DNA of 64,000 nucleotides from Streptomyces olivoverticillatus (GCF_014203555.1 NZ_JACHJH010000004.1:575246-639245), one strand, 5' to 3'; counted from the stretch's first letter, positions 35,639 through 46,477 are shown. Notes: generated by a model from the sequence alone, not told the origin. Made by a program: numbers and translations.

Positions 35639-35800
35639 GTGCGGTCCCTATGTCCGAATCGCGCCCCTATCGTGCGGACCCGGAAGCCATCGTTCCCAGG
35701 CGGAAGGCGGGCTGAACCTTCCCGGGGGGTTTGTGTTTTTCCGGGAAAGGCGGTTTGCTATTCCTCCGTAATCCCTTTTCCGCTGATGAAAGGAATCCCC

Positions 35801-36142
35801 GTGGCGCAGAAGGTTCAGGTCCTTCTTGTCGACGACCTCGACGGCGGCGAGGCCGACGAGACGGTCACGTTCGCCCTGGACGGCAAGTCCTACGAGATCG
35901 ACCTCACCACGGCCAACGCGGACAAGCTGCGCGGGGCGCTGGCGGACTACGTGAAGTCGGCCCGCCGCACCGGTGGCCGCGCCGCCGGCAGCCGTGGCAA
36001 GGCCCGTGCCGCCGCTGCCTCCGCCGGCAGCCCGGACACCGCGAAGATCCGCGCCTGGGCCAAGGAGAACGGCTACAACGTCAACGACCGCGGCCGTGTC
36101 CCCGCCGACATCCGCGAGGCGTACGAGAAGGCCAACGCCTGA
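35801..36142 (+). CDS. lsr2: Lsr2 nucleoid-associated protein
   Basis: Lsr2 bridges A/T-rich DNA and silences foreign genes in actinobacteria. The 113-residue protein has the dimerisation domain (QKVQVLLVDDLDGGEADETVTFALDGKSYEIDLT), a basic linker and the DNA-binding helix pair with the AT-hook-like RGR (NVNDRGRVPADIREAYEKANA). GTG 35801 follows GAAAGGA. The 162-base upstream region is rich in T/A runs (35720-35790), a likely autoregulatory site. Its 3' end is overlapped by 70 bases by the gene on the other strand. Confidence 0.95.
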   Translation: MAQKVQVLLVDDLDGGEADETVTFALDGKSYEIDLTTANADKLRGALADYVKSARRTGGRAAGSRGKARAAAASAGSPDTAKIRAWAKENGYNVNDRGRVPADIREAYEKANA

Positions 36143-36774
36143 TCCTCAGGCCCTCTCGGTCGATCTCCCGGCGGCTGATCCCTGCGCGCCACCCCAGCGC
36201 GCAGCAGCCGGGCCCGGTGGCACTCCGTGGCCGCCGCGCTCACCAGCCGCACGAGGTCGGGGGCGCCCCCATCGCCCCCGAGCCCCGTTGCCGGAAGCGT
36301 CGGTTCCACCTCGCGGCCCGGATCGGGAGGCCGCACCCACACGGCCTCCACGGCCTCCCGCCACCGGATCCCCGGCGGCGAGACGGGCACGGGAGCGACG
36401 ATCCGGCCGCCCTGCCCCAGCGGCTCGAGGTCCAGGGCGATGTCGCCCCACTCCAGCCAGGCCAGCAGCTCCGGCAGCTCGTCGGCGCTGCCCGCGGCGG
36501 TCAGGAACCACATCTTCCGGGCCGGTACGTCGAGTGCGACCGGCCCTGTGGCGGGCAGCCGGCCCAGCACGGAGAACCCGACGGCGGCCGGCATCCCCAG
36601 CGCGTCGAAGCGCACCCCCGTGAGCAGCTCGAGGGGCCCCTCGCCGGTCACCGGCGCGGTGGGCCAGCCGAGCACGCACTCGTACCACTGGCGCCGCCGA
36701 CGCCGCAGCCGGTGGTCCCGCGGCGGGCGTGGCTCGTCCAAGGGGCGGCAGGGGTGTGGAGGGGCTACCGTCAT
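36073..36774 (-). CDS. conserved actinobacterial protein of the lsr2-clpC interval (prim-pol-like)
   Basis: The predicted 233-residue protein has a core YECVLGWPTAPVTGEG, MWFLTAAGSADELPELLAWLEWGDIALDLEPLGQGGRIVAPVP and VWVRPPDPG. It resembles the Streptomyces family found between lsr2 and clpC and is distantly like the N-terminal part of bifunctional primase-polymerases; I cannot see catalytic residues with confidence. The C-terminal 23 residues (ending AGTRPRSLTL) are encoded antisense to the last 70 bases of lsr2. It lies head-to-head with the clpC leader. Confidence 0.72.
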   Translation of the reverse strand: MTVAPPHPCRPLDEPRPPRDHRLRRRRRQWYECVLGWPTAPVTGEGPLELLTGVRFDALGMPAAVGFSVLGRLPATGPVALDVPARKMWFLTAAGSADELPELLAWLEWGDIALDLEPLGQGGRIVAPVPVSPPGIRWREAVEAVWVRPPDPGREVEPTLPATGLGGDGGAPDLVRLVSAAATECHRARLLRAGVARRDQPPGDRPRGPEDQALAFSYASRMSAGTRPRSLTL

Positions 36775-36880
36775 GAACGGTGCAACTGTGCAAGACCCAA
36801 GAGGTTACGCAGGGTTGATAGTTGGGCACGCTCCGTATAGGGCGTAAGGGGCGCAGAGGCGCTTCGGGTGGCGCGAGGGT

Positions 36881-36894
36881 GTTCGCCCGTAGCG
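36881..36894 (+). promoter_or_regulatory. candidate ClgR-type site 1 upstream of clpC
   Basis: GTTCGC-CCGTA-GCG (36881-36894) fits the CGC-N5-GCG core of ClgR sites, which activate clp genes in actinobacteria. It is the first of two such motifs in the 511-base gap. Assignment is by pattern only. Confidence 0.35.
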
Positions 36895-37047
36895 GATGGA
36901 GGGGGGCCGCGCCGCATGGACTGTTCGTGCGCGCGGGTAAGACGTTCCCCGTGGGAAGAGGCTGTATAGCGCCGTCATAGCGGCGTCCGGAGCGCGTCAC
37001 CGGGGGTGGTGGCAGGGCTGCGGGCGGGCGTGCCGGGACAAGCGGGC

Positions 37048-37061
37048 GTTCGCCGTGGGCG
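37048..37061 (+). promoter_or_regulatory. candidate ClgR-type site 2 upstream of clpC
   Basis: GTTCGC-CGTGG-GCG (37048-37061) is a second CGC-N5-GCG motif, 32 bases upstream of the SigR-like -35 element, the position expected for an activator. Confidence 0.4.
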
Positions 37062-37092
37062 TAGTGGTGGTGGGCGTATATGCCTGGCCTGC

Positions 37093-37120
37093 GGGAACAT
37101 CGTCTCCCACCATCGGGTTG
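37093..37120 (+). promoter_or_regulatory. candidate SigR-type promoter of clpC
   Basis: GGGAAC (37093-37098), an 18-base spacer and GTTG (37117-37120) match the SigR consensus GGGAAT-N18-GTT except for one base. SigR answers thiol-oxidative stress, and clpC is a reported member of its regulon in S. coelicolor. The leader to ATG 37286 would be about 160 bases. The rest of the 511-base gap (36775-37285) holds no gene I can support. Confidence 0.55.
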
Positions 37121-37285
37121 GAGGAGTTGTCGGCTGTTCGGCAGTAGGTTTCCCCGCCGACGCGGGGTGATCCGGACGGATGTCGGCAGTTGGAATGAGC
37201 TGTCCCGTCCTGCGGGACTAGCATGCGGAAGGACAGGGAGGGGACCGACCCCTAACTGCCTGACCGCTCTGAGGAGCGATTAACG

Positions 37286-39811
<2,526 letters not shown>

Positions 39812-39842
39812 GCGATTTCCTTAGGGATTGAATGGAGATCGG

Positions 39843-39882
39843 CCCCGGGATCATTGAATGGTCCCGGGGTCGATTTTCTTTT
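39843..39882 (+). terminator. clpC terminator
   Basis: CCCCGGGA (39843-39850) pairs with TCCCGGGG (39862-39869) around an 11-base loop, followed by CGATTTTCTTTT. It is a standard intrinsic terminator 32 bases after the clpC stop and 13 bases before the convergent NACHT gene end. Confidence 0.85.
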
Positions 39883-39894
39883 CAGTGGTAGGCG

Positions 39895-42800
39895 TTATAG
39901 GGCAGGCGGGTTTTCGACGACCTCGAAGCGATCGCAGAAGTGGTCGGCGCCCAGGATCGTCAGCAGATGGTTGGCCGCATAAATCTTCACCGGAAGCGGC
40001 GGCGGTCCGTGGTAGCCGGTGAGGTCCCACACGATGGTGGAGCCGGCGGGGGAGGTGTTGAGACATAGCGTGCGCATGCCCGGGAAGACCCTGAGCACTT
40101 CCCTGTCGAGCGATGTCCTTTCGCCAAGCCGGAGCATCAGAGAAGTCACCTGTGGCAAAGGCGGCATGGCTGCGATATCTCGCGCCGTGCACATCCGCAG
40201 TTCCAGATCGGCGAGATGCTCGGCCTCGGCGAGCCGGCGAAGCCCCCCGGGCTGGAAGCCGAGATCGGCCGTATCAATGCTCAGTGAGCGCAGCGCCGAG
40301 CCGGCCAGGGCGGATATGTCCTGCAGATGGCGACAGGCGGTAAGCCTGAGGACCTCGATCTCCGGGTGACCGTGGAGAAAGCCCAGATCGCTCAGACGGG
40401 AGTTGAACAGATTCAGCGACCGGACCTCCCGTCCGTCGAAGGCCCGGCGCAGTTCCTCCGGCCTGTGGTGGCCCTGGAGGTAATAAGTGTCGACAGTGCC
40501 CAGCAGAGGCACCTGCTGCAGCTGCCGGTGCGAGCTGATGTAGAGCTTGACATCGCTGAGCCGCATGGTCGCCAAAACCTCTTCCGCATACTTCCGCGGA
40601 TCGGCGCTGTCCCAGCCGAAAGCCACCTGCTGCCGCACCCCGGCCGAGTCGTGCTGCCCGTACCGCCGCAGCAGCGGGTGTGCCGCGTCCCCCAGGGAGC
40701 GCAGGACCGACACGACTGCCGGCGCGGCATCGGCGGGCAGGCTCTCGGGCTCGGGCAGATGCGGCAGCACCTCCGGCCCCAGTGACGACAGAAGGTCGGT
40801 CTCGGCTCGGCTGATGGGAGCGCCCAGTGCTCGTACGCCCTGCCACACCGCCTGGTGCTGGTCTTCGTCCAGATGCCGGGCGCTGATCGCGCACTCGGCC
40901 GCCAGCGTCCGCAGGGCCCACTTCCGTTCCCGGTCCGTGCCGTGGTCACCCGCAGTGATCAGCTCGCCGACGACCAGCCGCACCTCGCTGCGCCCGCAGT
41001 GGCCGACGACCAGCCGGATGACGTCCTGCCACTGCTCCTCGGCCGCGTGCCCCAGCAGCTCCTGCAAACTGTCGCTTTCCTGGAATTCCTTGGCCGCGAG
41101 ATAGTCCTGGAAGGTGCGGTGGATGAATTGGACGGAATCCGCCGAACGTTCCTGCAGCAGCCCGCTGCGGTTGAGCAGGTGCGTGAGCACGTCGTGGGCC
41201 GAGCCTTGTTTCCGTACGTTCCGAAGGCCCTTCATCGCGAATTCCAGCTGGCGTGCCGCTTCGGCGCGTGAGAGCTGTGCGCGGCCGTTTCTCACCAGCC
41301 AGACCGCAATGCGCTGGAGCAGCTGGCGGCCGTCGTCGACGGTCAGCCGGATGCCCTCCGGCTCGCTGATCCGGCGGATGTCGTCGCGGTTGCCGAGCAG
41401 CATGGACAGCGCGGCCTCGTAGAGGTGCCACCTGGTCTCCGGGAGCAGGCCGCTGCGGCGACGGTGCAGGGCACAGACGACAGCGCACAGCAGGGGCGTG
41501 CGCGCCAGCTCGCGCAGGGCCGAGTTGCGCCCGAATTCCCGGCGCAGATCGCGTTCGAGAGAGGTGATCCGCGCGATCTCCCGCTCGGCCCGCTGGTCGT
41601 CGGCGAACATGCCGCATTCCAGCCGGGCCGCCTTGTGCCAGGCGGCCGTGAACGCCTGGATGTCCGCGTCGCCCATCGGCAGCAGCCGCAGCTCTTCGAA
41701 GCGCTCGGCCTTGAGCCAGTCCTCTTCGACGGCGAGTGGTCGCACCGTGACCAGGCACCGGGTGTCCGGGTACATCCGCAGCAGCTGCGCCAGCCATCGC
41801 CGGGCAGGCGCCCGGTCGGCCTGGGGGAGCTCGTCCAGGCCGTCGATCAGCAGCAGGGCACGGCCGCCTGCCAGCACGCGCCCGGCCCAGCCGTCCGGCG
41901 CGGCGTCGACGGGAAGCTGGGCGACGGCGGGGAGCTGGGAGGGCGTGGGGCCGGCGATGCCCTGGGCCGCCAGGCTGCGCATGGGCACCACGAAGGGGAC
42001 GAGTCCGTTCAGCTCGCCGAGCGCCAGGGGAAGGGTCGAGCAGGCGGCGTGCGAGGCGAGCCACCACACCAGGGTGGTCTTGCCCGCGCCGGCCTCGCCG
42101 CGCAGCACGGTCCGCGGCCGGGAGGCGAGCAGCTCCTCGATGCGCTGCGGTTGCGCATGCGGTTGAGTGTGCGGTTCCGGGTGCCGGGAAGCCACTGCCT
42201 CCAGGCTCAGATACGCCGTGTCCAGATCCCAGCTGTTCTCGTTCGTGCCCAGATCGTCGAGGCCGAAGACCTCCATGCGGCTGTAGCGGGCCTTGACCGC
42301 CTTCGCGTACTGCTCCTCGAAGGCCAGCTCGCCCGAGTCGGGGGAGTTCAGCCGGGCGAGCGGTGGCGCGGCCGGCCAGTTGCGCCGCAGGTGGAAGGTG
42401 AACTCGTACTCCTGGAAGATCCGCGAGAGCGGGACGGCGTCGATGGCGGAGGACTGCCAGCCGTGGGGATCCTCGACGGCTATCCCCAGCAGGAACGTGC
42501 CTGCGAAGAGCGGGCCGCCGGACAGGCCCGCCCAGGGGGAGCAGTCCGGCAGCGGGCTGGGCGGGTGGTGGTCGCCGTGCAGGACGTAGCGCCCCCTCAT
42601 GCGGCCGTCGAGGGGAGTGAGGGTGCCCTGGACCTGCACGGCCTCCAGTTCGTCCAGGCCGGGCTGCCCGTACCGCTGGACCCGCGGGAATCCCAGCATC
42701 TGGCAGCCGCGCACCGGTCCCTGGGTGCCGAGGGTGCCCCAGCGCAGGGGCGCGTAGGCGGCGGGGGAGAGCCCGTACGGAGCTCTCAGCAGCGCGGCGT

Positions 42801-43014
42801 CGCAGACGTCGGGGTCGCCTGCCCACAAGATCTCGCATGGGGCGAGGCCCACCCCGCCTGGCGCGATGGCGTCGACCGTCCCCCTGGGATCCGGCCCCAG
42901 GATGTGGGCGCTGGTCAGCACCAGGCGCGGTGTCAGCAGCACCCCGCTGCCCTGCTGCGCCCCCAGGACCGCCACCAGCCGGTCCTCGACGCCCGGCGAG
43001 GACCCGCCCGTCAC
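39895..43014 (-). CDS. trypsin-NACHT-LRR protein (bacterial NLR-like predicted conflict/defence NTPase)
   Basis: The 1039-residue protein joins an N-terminal serine protease fold to a STAND-type NTPase and a repeat sensor. Protease: TSAH (His37), DVCDAALL (Asp72) and GLSGGP (Ser165) form a complete triad. A His/Gln/Pro linker (about 278-290) follows. NACHT: Walker A RGEAGAGKTTL (305-315), Walker B ALLLIDGLDEL (386-396) and the sensor LVTVRP. The C-terminal part has HEAT-like helices, then leucine-rich repeats (about 840-1000: LNLFNSRLSDLGFL, VLRLTACRHLQDISAL). GTG 43014 overlaps the stop of the Trypco2 gene, so the two are coupled. No signal peptide is seen. Target and activating signal are unknown. 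Confidence 0.85.
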   Translation of the reverse strand: MTGGSSPGVEDRLVAVLGAQQGSGVLLTPRLVLTSAHILGPDPRGTVDAIAPGGVGLAPCEILWAGDPDVCDAALLRAPYGLSPAAYAPLRWGTLGTQGPVRGCQMLGFPRVQRYGQPGLDELEAVQVQGTLTPLDGRMRGRYVLHGDHHPPSPLPDCSPWAGLSGGPLFAGTFLLGIAVEDPHGWQSSAIDAVPLSRIFQEYEFTFHLRRNWPAAPPLARLNSPDSGELAFEEQYAKAVKARYSRMEVFGLDDLGTNENSWDLDTAYLSLEAVASRHPEPHTQPHAQPQRIEELLASRPRTVLRGEAGAGKTTLVWWLASHAACSTLPLALGELNGLVPFVVPMRSLAAQGIAGPTPSQLPAVAQLPVDAAPDGWAGRVLAGGRALLLIDGLDELPQADRAPARRWLAQLLRMYPDTRCLVTVRPLAVEEDWLKAERFEELRLLPMGDADIQAFTAAWHKAARLECGMFADDQRAEREIARITSLERDLRREFGRNSALRELARTPLLCAVVCALHRRRSGLLPETRWHLYEAALSMLLGNRDDIRRISEPEGIRLTVDDGRQLLQRIAVWLVRNGRAQLSRAEAARQLEFAMKGLRNVRKQGSAHDVLTHLLNRSGLLQERSADSVQFIHRTFQDYLAAKEFQESDSLQELLGHAAEEQWQDVIRLVVGHCGRSEVRLVVGELITAGDHGTDRERKWALRTLAAECAISARHLDEDQHQAVWQGVRALGAPISRAETDLLSSLGPEVLPHLPEPESLPADAAPAVVSVLRSLGDAAHPLLRRYGQHDSAGVRQQVAFGWDSADPRKYAEEVLATMRLSDVKLYISSHRQLQQVPLLGTVDTYYLQGHHRPEELRRAFDGREVRSLNLFNSRLSDLGFLHGHPEIEVLRLTACRHLQDISALAGSALRSLSIDTADLGFQPGGLRRLAEAEHLADLELRMCTARDIAAMPPLPQVTSLMLRLGERTSLDREVLRVFPGMRTLCLNTSPAGSTIVWDLTGYHGPPPLPVKIYAANHLLTILGADHFCDRFEVVENPPAL

Positions 43015-43352
43015 TGCCCTGCCGCGGGGCCGAACCCGGACACCCCCGCGGGCCGGTCGTTGCCCACCTTCCAGCCGCTGCCCGTGCGCCGGTCCTTCGG
43101 CGTCAGCGTGAAGGCGACCTTGTGGGTGCGCGTCGAGCCGCGCGAGCCCTCCGCGCCCGCCTCGACGATCCAGGCCTTGACCCCGCCCGTGCCCTTCACG
43201 TCCCGGCGGAGCTCCACGGTGAACTCCATGGAGATCTCGCCGACGTCGAACGTCAGTTCCTGACCCGCTCCGGCCGTTGCCGCGCTCATCAGGCCGTCCC
43301 GGACGGCTTGTACCGCATCCGCGAGCTCGATGTCCTCGAAGCCGTTTCCCAC
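43011..43352 (-). CDS. trypsin-co-occurring domain (Trypco2-like) protein
   Basis: The 113-residue protein begins VGNGFEDIELADAVQAVRDGLMSAA and has the pattern of Trypco2: IELADA helix, GAGQELTFDVGEISMEFTVEL, GGVKAWIVEAG and THKVAFTLTPKD. Trypco domains were described by comparative genomics as partners of trypsin-fold and NTPase genes in predicted conflict systems. GTG 43352 has GGGGGCGA 7 nt before it; upstream in-frame starts add a low-complexity stretch. Its last bases overlap the start of the trypsin-NACHT gene (GTGA). It may bind or restrain the protease domain; this is inference. Confidence 0.8.
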   Translation of the reverse strand: MGNGFEDIELADAVQAVRDGLMSAATAGAGQELTFDVGEISMEFTVELRRDVKGTGGVKAWIVEAGAEGSRGSTRTHKVAFTLTPKDRRTGSGWKVGNDRPAGVSGFGPAAGQ

Positions 43353-43690
43353 GCCGTCGCCCCCCGCTACGCCTCGTATGCACGTGCTGACCGGGAGCGT
43401 ACCGCCGGGCAGGGGCTCCGGTCCCCGGAAACGGAGGAGCCGTGCGGCCCTCCGCGGTGACAAGGCGCACAGGGCCGCACGGGCCTACTAGCCGCAATAG
43501 TGATATCCGGCCCGGCCCCGATCCGGGATTCAGGCCCGGAATGCCATGGAGTAAGTGACCAAATGCCCTCGCCCTTGCTACGGCATTCGCTAGTAGGAGG
43601 GCCTCTTGGCAACCCTGCATTCGCTGGTTATCAAGGTATGGCGATCCCGGTCAGCCGCCGGGATTCATTCACGCCTGGAGGTTTATCCGC
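43353..43690. promoter_or_regulatory. 338-base divergent region between Trypco2 and the M23 peptidase
   Basis: No gene is supported here. On the minus strand TACGCT (43396-43401) could be the -10 of the defence operon. On the plus strand a GATCCCGG/CCGGGATT hairpin (43643-43665) ends shortly before the TGGAGG ribosome site of the M23 gene, and A/T-richer sequence between 43540 and 43640 probably holds its promoter. Several CCCGG-type short inverted repeats lie at 43505-43545. Confidence 0.4.
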
Positions 43691-44413
43691 ATGCCGAAGC
43701 GCACCGCTTTCCGTAACGCGAGCAAGACCGTTCTCCGCCCCCGCGCCGCCGTCCTGGTGGCTGCCGGGCTGGGAGTCTCGGTCGCGCTCGGTTCCGGGGT
43801 CGCGCTCGCGGCGGAGACCACGCTGAGTGAGATTCCGGCGTCCGCGTCCGTCACCGGCCTCGGCGACGCGCTCCATGCGCAGGCCTCGACCCAGTTGAAG
43901 GCCGCGGAGAAGGAGAAGCAGGCCGAGCAGGCCGCCGCCGAGCAGGCCAAGCGCGAGGCCGACAAGCGAGCCGAGGACGCGCGGAAGCGCGCCCAGGCCT
44001 GGGTCGCCCCCGTGGACGGCTACGAGGTCGGCCAGCCGTTCGGCAAGGACGGCGAGATGTGGGCCCACAAGCACAGCGGCCAGGACCTGGTCGTGAACAG
44101 CGGTACGTCCGTGAAGGCCGTGCACGGCGGTACGGTCGTCAAGGCCGGCCCGAACGGCGGCGGCGACGGCCCCGCGTACGGCAACGCGATCGTGGTCAAG
44201 CACGCCGACGACACGTACTCGCAGTACGCGCACCTCTCGCAGGTGGACGTCGAGGTCGGCCAGGCCGTGACCACCGGCCAGGAGATCGGCCTGTCCGGCT
44301 CCACCGGCAACTCCAGCGGCCCCCACCTGCACTTCGAGATCCGTACGACGCCGAACTACGGCTCCGCCGTCGAGCCGGTCGGCTTCCTCAAGGAGCACGG
44401 CGAGAAGCTCTGA
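43691..44413 (+). CDS. secreted M23-family peptidoglycan endopeptidase
   Basis: The 240-residue LytM-type enzyme cuts cross-bridges in the cell wall. It has a signal peptide (residues about 1-40, ending ALAAETTL), a coiled coil (about 60-100, KAAEKEKQAEQAAAEQAKREA), then the peptidase domain: W-VAPVDGYEVGQPFG, zinc motif HSGQDLVV (HxxxD), SGSTGNSSGPHLHFEIR (HxH). GGAGG lies 9 nt before ATG 43691. It is convergent with cseC at 19 bases, placing a wall hydrolase next to the envelope-stress operon. Confidence 0.93.
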   Translation: MPKRTAFRNASKTVLRPRAAVLVAAGLGVSVALGSGVALAAETTLSEIPASASVTGLGDALHAQASTQLKAAEKEKQAEQAAAEQAKREADKRAEDARKRAQAWVAPVDGYEVGQPFGKDGEMWAHKHSGQDLVVNSGTSVKAVHGGTVVKAGPNGGGDGPAYGNAIVVKHADDTYSQYAHLSQVDVEVGQAVTTGQEIGLSGSTGNSSGPHLHFEIRTTPNYGSAVEPVGFLKEHGEKL

Positions 44414-44432
44414 CCCGGCCAAGGCCCTCCGG

Positions 44433-45731
44433 TCACACCGAAATGATCGGGAAGCTTCCGGTGCTCGTCGGCGACGACTCCGGGAGCCACAGCACCGCGA
44501 TCGCCCCGCTGCCGCCCTCCACCTCGGGGTCGGCGTTGCGGAAGGTCAGACGGGCGCCCAGCACCCTGGCCTGGCCGGCGGCGATGGTCAGACCCAGGCC
44601 GTGGCCCTTGCCCGCGCGGTCCTTGCTGCCCGTGCGGAAGCGGCTGGGGCCCTCGCGCAGCAGCTCCTCGGGGAAGCCGGGGCCGTGGTCGCGCACGCGC
44701 AGCACCCGGCCCTCGACAGTGACCTCGATGGGCGCTCTGCCGTGCTTGGCGGCATTGGCCAGCAGATTCCCGAGGATCCGCTCCAGCCTGCGCGGGTCGG
44801 TGGACACGTAGGCGTCCCGCACGACCTTCACCCGGGCCTCCGGCGCCACCGAGCGCACCCGGCGCTGCACGAACTCGCCCAGCTCGATGTCCTGCATCTC
44901 CGCCCGCTCCGCGAAGCTGTCCAGCCGGGCGACCTCCAGCACGTCCTCGACGAGGGTGCGCATGGCCTGCGCCCGGTCCCGTACGAGCTCGGTGGGCCGG
45001 CCCGGCGGCAGCAGCTCGGCAGCGGTGAGCAGCCCGGTGACGGGGGTGCGCAGCTCGTGCGCGATGTCCGCGGTGACGCGGCGCTCGGCCTCCAGCCGGT
45101 CGCGCAGCGCCTCGGCCATGCCGTCGACCGCGCGGGCCAGGTCGTCCGTCTCGTCGCGCAGCACCCGGCCGCCGATGGCGTCGCGCACGCGCACGTCCGG
45201 ATCGCCGTCGGCGAGCTTGCGGGCGGCGGTGGCCGCCTTGCGCAGCCGCCGCGAGAGCTGGCCGCCGACGAGGATGCCCAGCGCACAGCCGCCCAGCACG
45301 ACGGAGACCGAGCCGATGATCAGCGCCCGGTCGAGGTCGTTGAGGATGTCGTAGCGGTCCTTGAACCGGGTGTGGATGGAGAGGATCTTGCCGTTGCGGA
45401 GCGGCGTCGAGGCCCACACCTCGGGCGCCTCGCTGCCGCCGTCCTGCAGGTAGGTGGCGCGCAGACCCAGGTCCGCGGCTTCCCGCAGGGGCTTGGGCAG
45501 GTCGGGGTCGTCGATCTTCGCGCGGAGCATCAGCTTGCCGCCGGTCGACTCGTAGTACCGCTGGGCGATCTGAACCCGGTCGTCCATCTGGTCGCGGCTG
45601 CTGTTGAGCAGGGAGACGCGCGCCGCGTTGTGCACGACGAGACTGAGCGCGACGGCGACGAGCGCGCCGACGGCCGCGATGGCCAGGCTGACCTTCCAGC
45701 GCAGGCCGCTGCGGAGGGCGAGCGTCACCAC
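44433..45731 (-). CDS. cseC: envelope-stress sensor histidine kinase CseC
   Basis: CseC senses cell-wall damage and phosphorylates CseB. The 432-residue kinase has two membrane segments (about 12-33 and 139-162) flanking an extracytoplasmic loop, a HAMP region, the phosphoacceptor DIAHELRTPVTGLL, the N-box ILGNLLANAAKHG, and G-boxes VRDHGPGFP and GKGHGLGLTIA. Two successive GTG codons (45731, 45728) can start it. It is the last gene of sigE-cseA-cseB-cseC, which is recognised by order and protein identity with the S. coelicolor operon. Confidence 0.93.
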   Translation of the reverse strand: MVTLALRSGLRWKVSLAIAAVGALVAVALSLVVHNAARVSLLNSSRDQMDDRVQIAQRYYESTGGKLMLRAKIDDPDLPKPLREAADLGLRATYLQDGGSEAPEVWASTPLRNGKILSIHTRFKDRYDILNDLDRALIIGSVSVVLGGCALGILVGGQLSRRLRKAATAARKLADGDPDVRVRDAIGGRVLRDETDDLARAVDGMAEALRDRLEAERRVTADIAHELRTPVTGLLTAAELLPPGRPTELVRDRAQAMRTLVEDVLEVARLDSFAERAEMQDIELGEFVQRRVRSVAPEARVKVVRDAYVSTDPRRLERILGNLLANAAKHGRAPIEVTVEGRVLRVRDHGPGFPEELLREGPSRFRTGSKDRAGKGHGLGLTIAAGQARVLGARLTFRNADPEVEGGSGAIAVLWLPESSPTSTGSFPIISV

Positions 45732-45759
45732 GACACGACCAGGGTGTTCACGAAAGCCG

Positions 45760-46470
45760 TCAGCCTCTGAGCTTGTAGCCGAAGCCGCGGACCGTCTCGA
45801 TCCGGTCCTGGCCGATCTTGCCGCGCAGCCGCTGTACGTGCACGTCCACCACGCGGGTGTCGCCGCCCCAGCCGTAGTCCCAGACCCGCTCCAGCAGCCG
45901 GTCGCGCGAGAGCACGGTGCCGGGCGCGGCGGAGAACTCCAGCAGCAGCCGCATCTCGGTGGGGGTCAGGGCGACGGGCGCGCCCGCCTTGCGGACCTCC
46001 ATGCCCTCCGTGTCGACCTCCAGGTCGCCGAAGCGCAGCACTCCGCCTTCGAGGGCCTCGTCGGCGGTGTCGGTCGCCGCGCCGCCCGCGGAGCCGCTGG
46101 CGTGGCCGAAGCGGCGCAGCACGGCCCGGATGCGGGCGACGAGCACGGCGCCGTCGAAGGGCTTGGTCACATAGTCGTCGGCGCCGGCCTCCAGGCCGAG
46201 CACGACGTCGATGGAGTCGGCACGCGCCGACAGCATGATCACGGGAACGGTCGACTCGTCGCGGATCCGGCGGCAGAGGCTGACGCCGTCCAGGCCGGGG
46301 ACCATCACGTCGAGGAGCGCGATGTCGGGCCGCCGGGCGCGGAAGCTCTCCAGCCCCAGCAGGCCGTCGGGCACCGCGGTCACCATGAAGCCGTCACGCT
46401 CCAGCGCGAGCTGGGTCGCCTCCCGGATGACGTCGTCGTCCTCGACGAAGAGCACATGCGTATCGGCCAC
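45760..46470 (-). CDS. cseB: envelope-stress response regulator CseB
   Basis: CseB is the OmpR/PhoB-type activator of the sigE promoter. The 236-residue protein has a receiver (VLFVEDDDVIREATQLAL, phosphoacceptor in IALLDVMVPGLDG, KPF at KPFDG) and a winged-helix effector domain (LTPTEMRLLLEFSAAPGTVLSRDRLLERVWDYGWGGDTRVVDVHVQRLR). An Ala/Gly/Ser linker lies near 125-140. It sits 7 bases after cseA and 28 before cseC. Confidence 0.94.
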   Translation of the reverse strand: MADTHVLFVEDDDVIREATQLALERDGFMVTAVPDGLLGLESFRARRPDIALLDVMVPGLDGVSLCRRIRDESTVPVIMLSARADSIDVVLGLEAGADDYVTKPFDGAVLVARIRAVLRRFGHASGSAGGAATDTADEALEGGVLRFGDLEVDTEGMEVRKAGAPVALTPTEMRLLLEFSAAPGTVLSRDRLLERVWDYGWGGDTRVVDVHVQRLRGKIGQDRIETVRGFGYKLRG

Positions 46471-46477
46471 GCGGCTC

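Noticed and set aside
35639..35800. N-terminal extension of Lsr2 from 35639
   Set aside because: The added 54 residues have no Lsr2 similarity and cover the A/T-rich promoter; GTG 35801 has a good ribosome site.
36146..37000. Second minus-strand frame over the lsr2-clpC interval
   Set aside because: Frame-shifted shadow of the 36073-36774 gene with Arg/Gly/Ala-rich translation.
39895..43620. Longer version of the NACHT gene starting at 43620
   Set aside because: The extra 200 residues are an Arg/Gly-rich shadow of the Trypco2 gene; the GTG at 43014 overlapping its stop is the better start.
43609..43632. Sigma-E promoter before the M23 peptidase (GCAACC and TATC)
   Set aside because: The spacing (14 bases to TATC) and the -10 sequence do not fit the pattern seen at 10960-10986.
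43500..43690. Cyclic di-AMP (ydaO-type) riboswitch in front of the M23 peptidase
   Set aside because: Such riboswitches control several Streptomyces wall hydrolases, so I looked for the conserved GGGGTGAATC-type core and did not find it; only a short hairpin is present.
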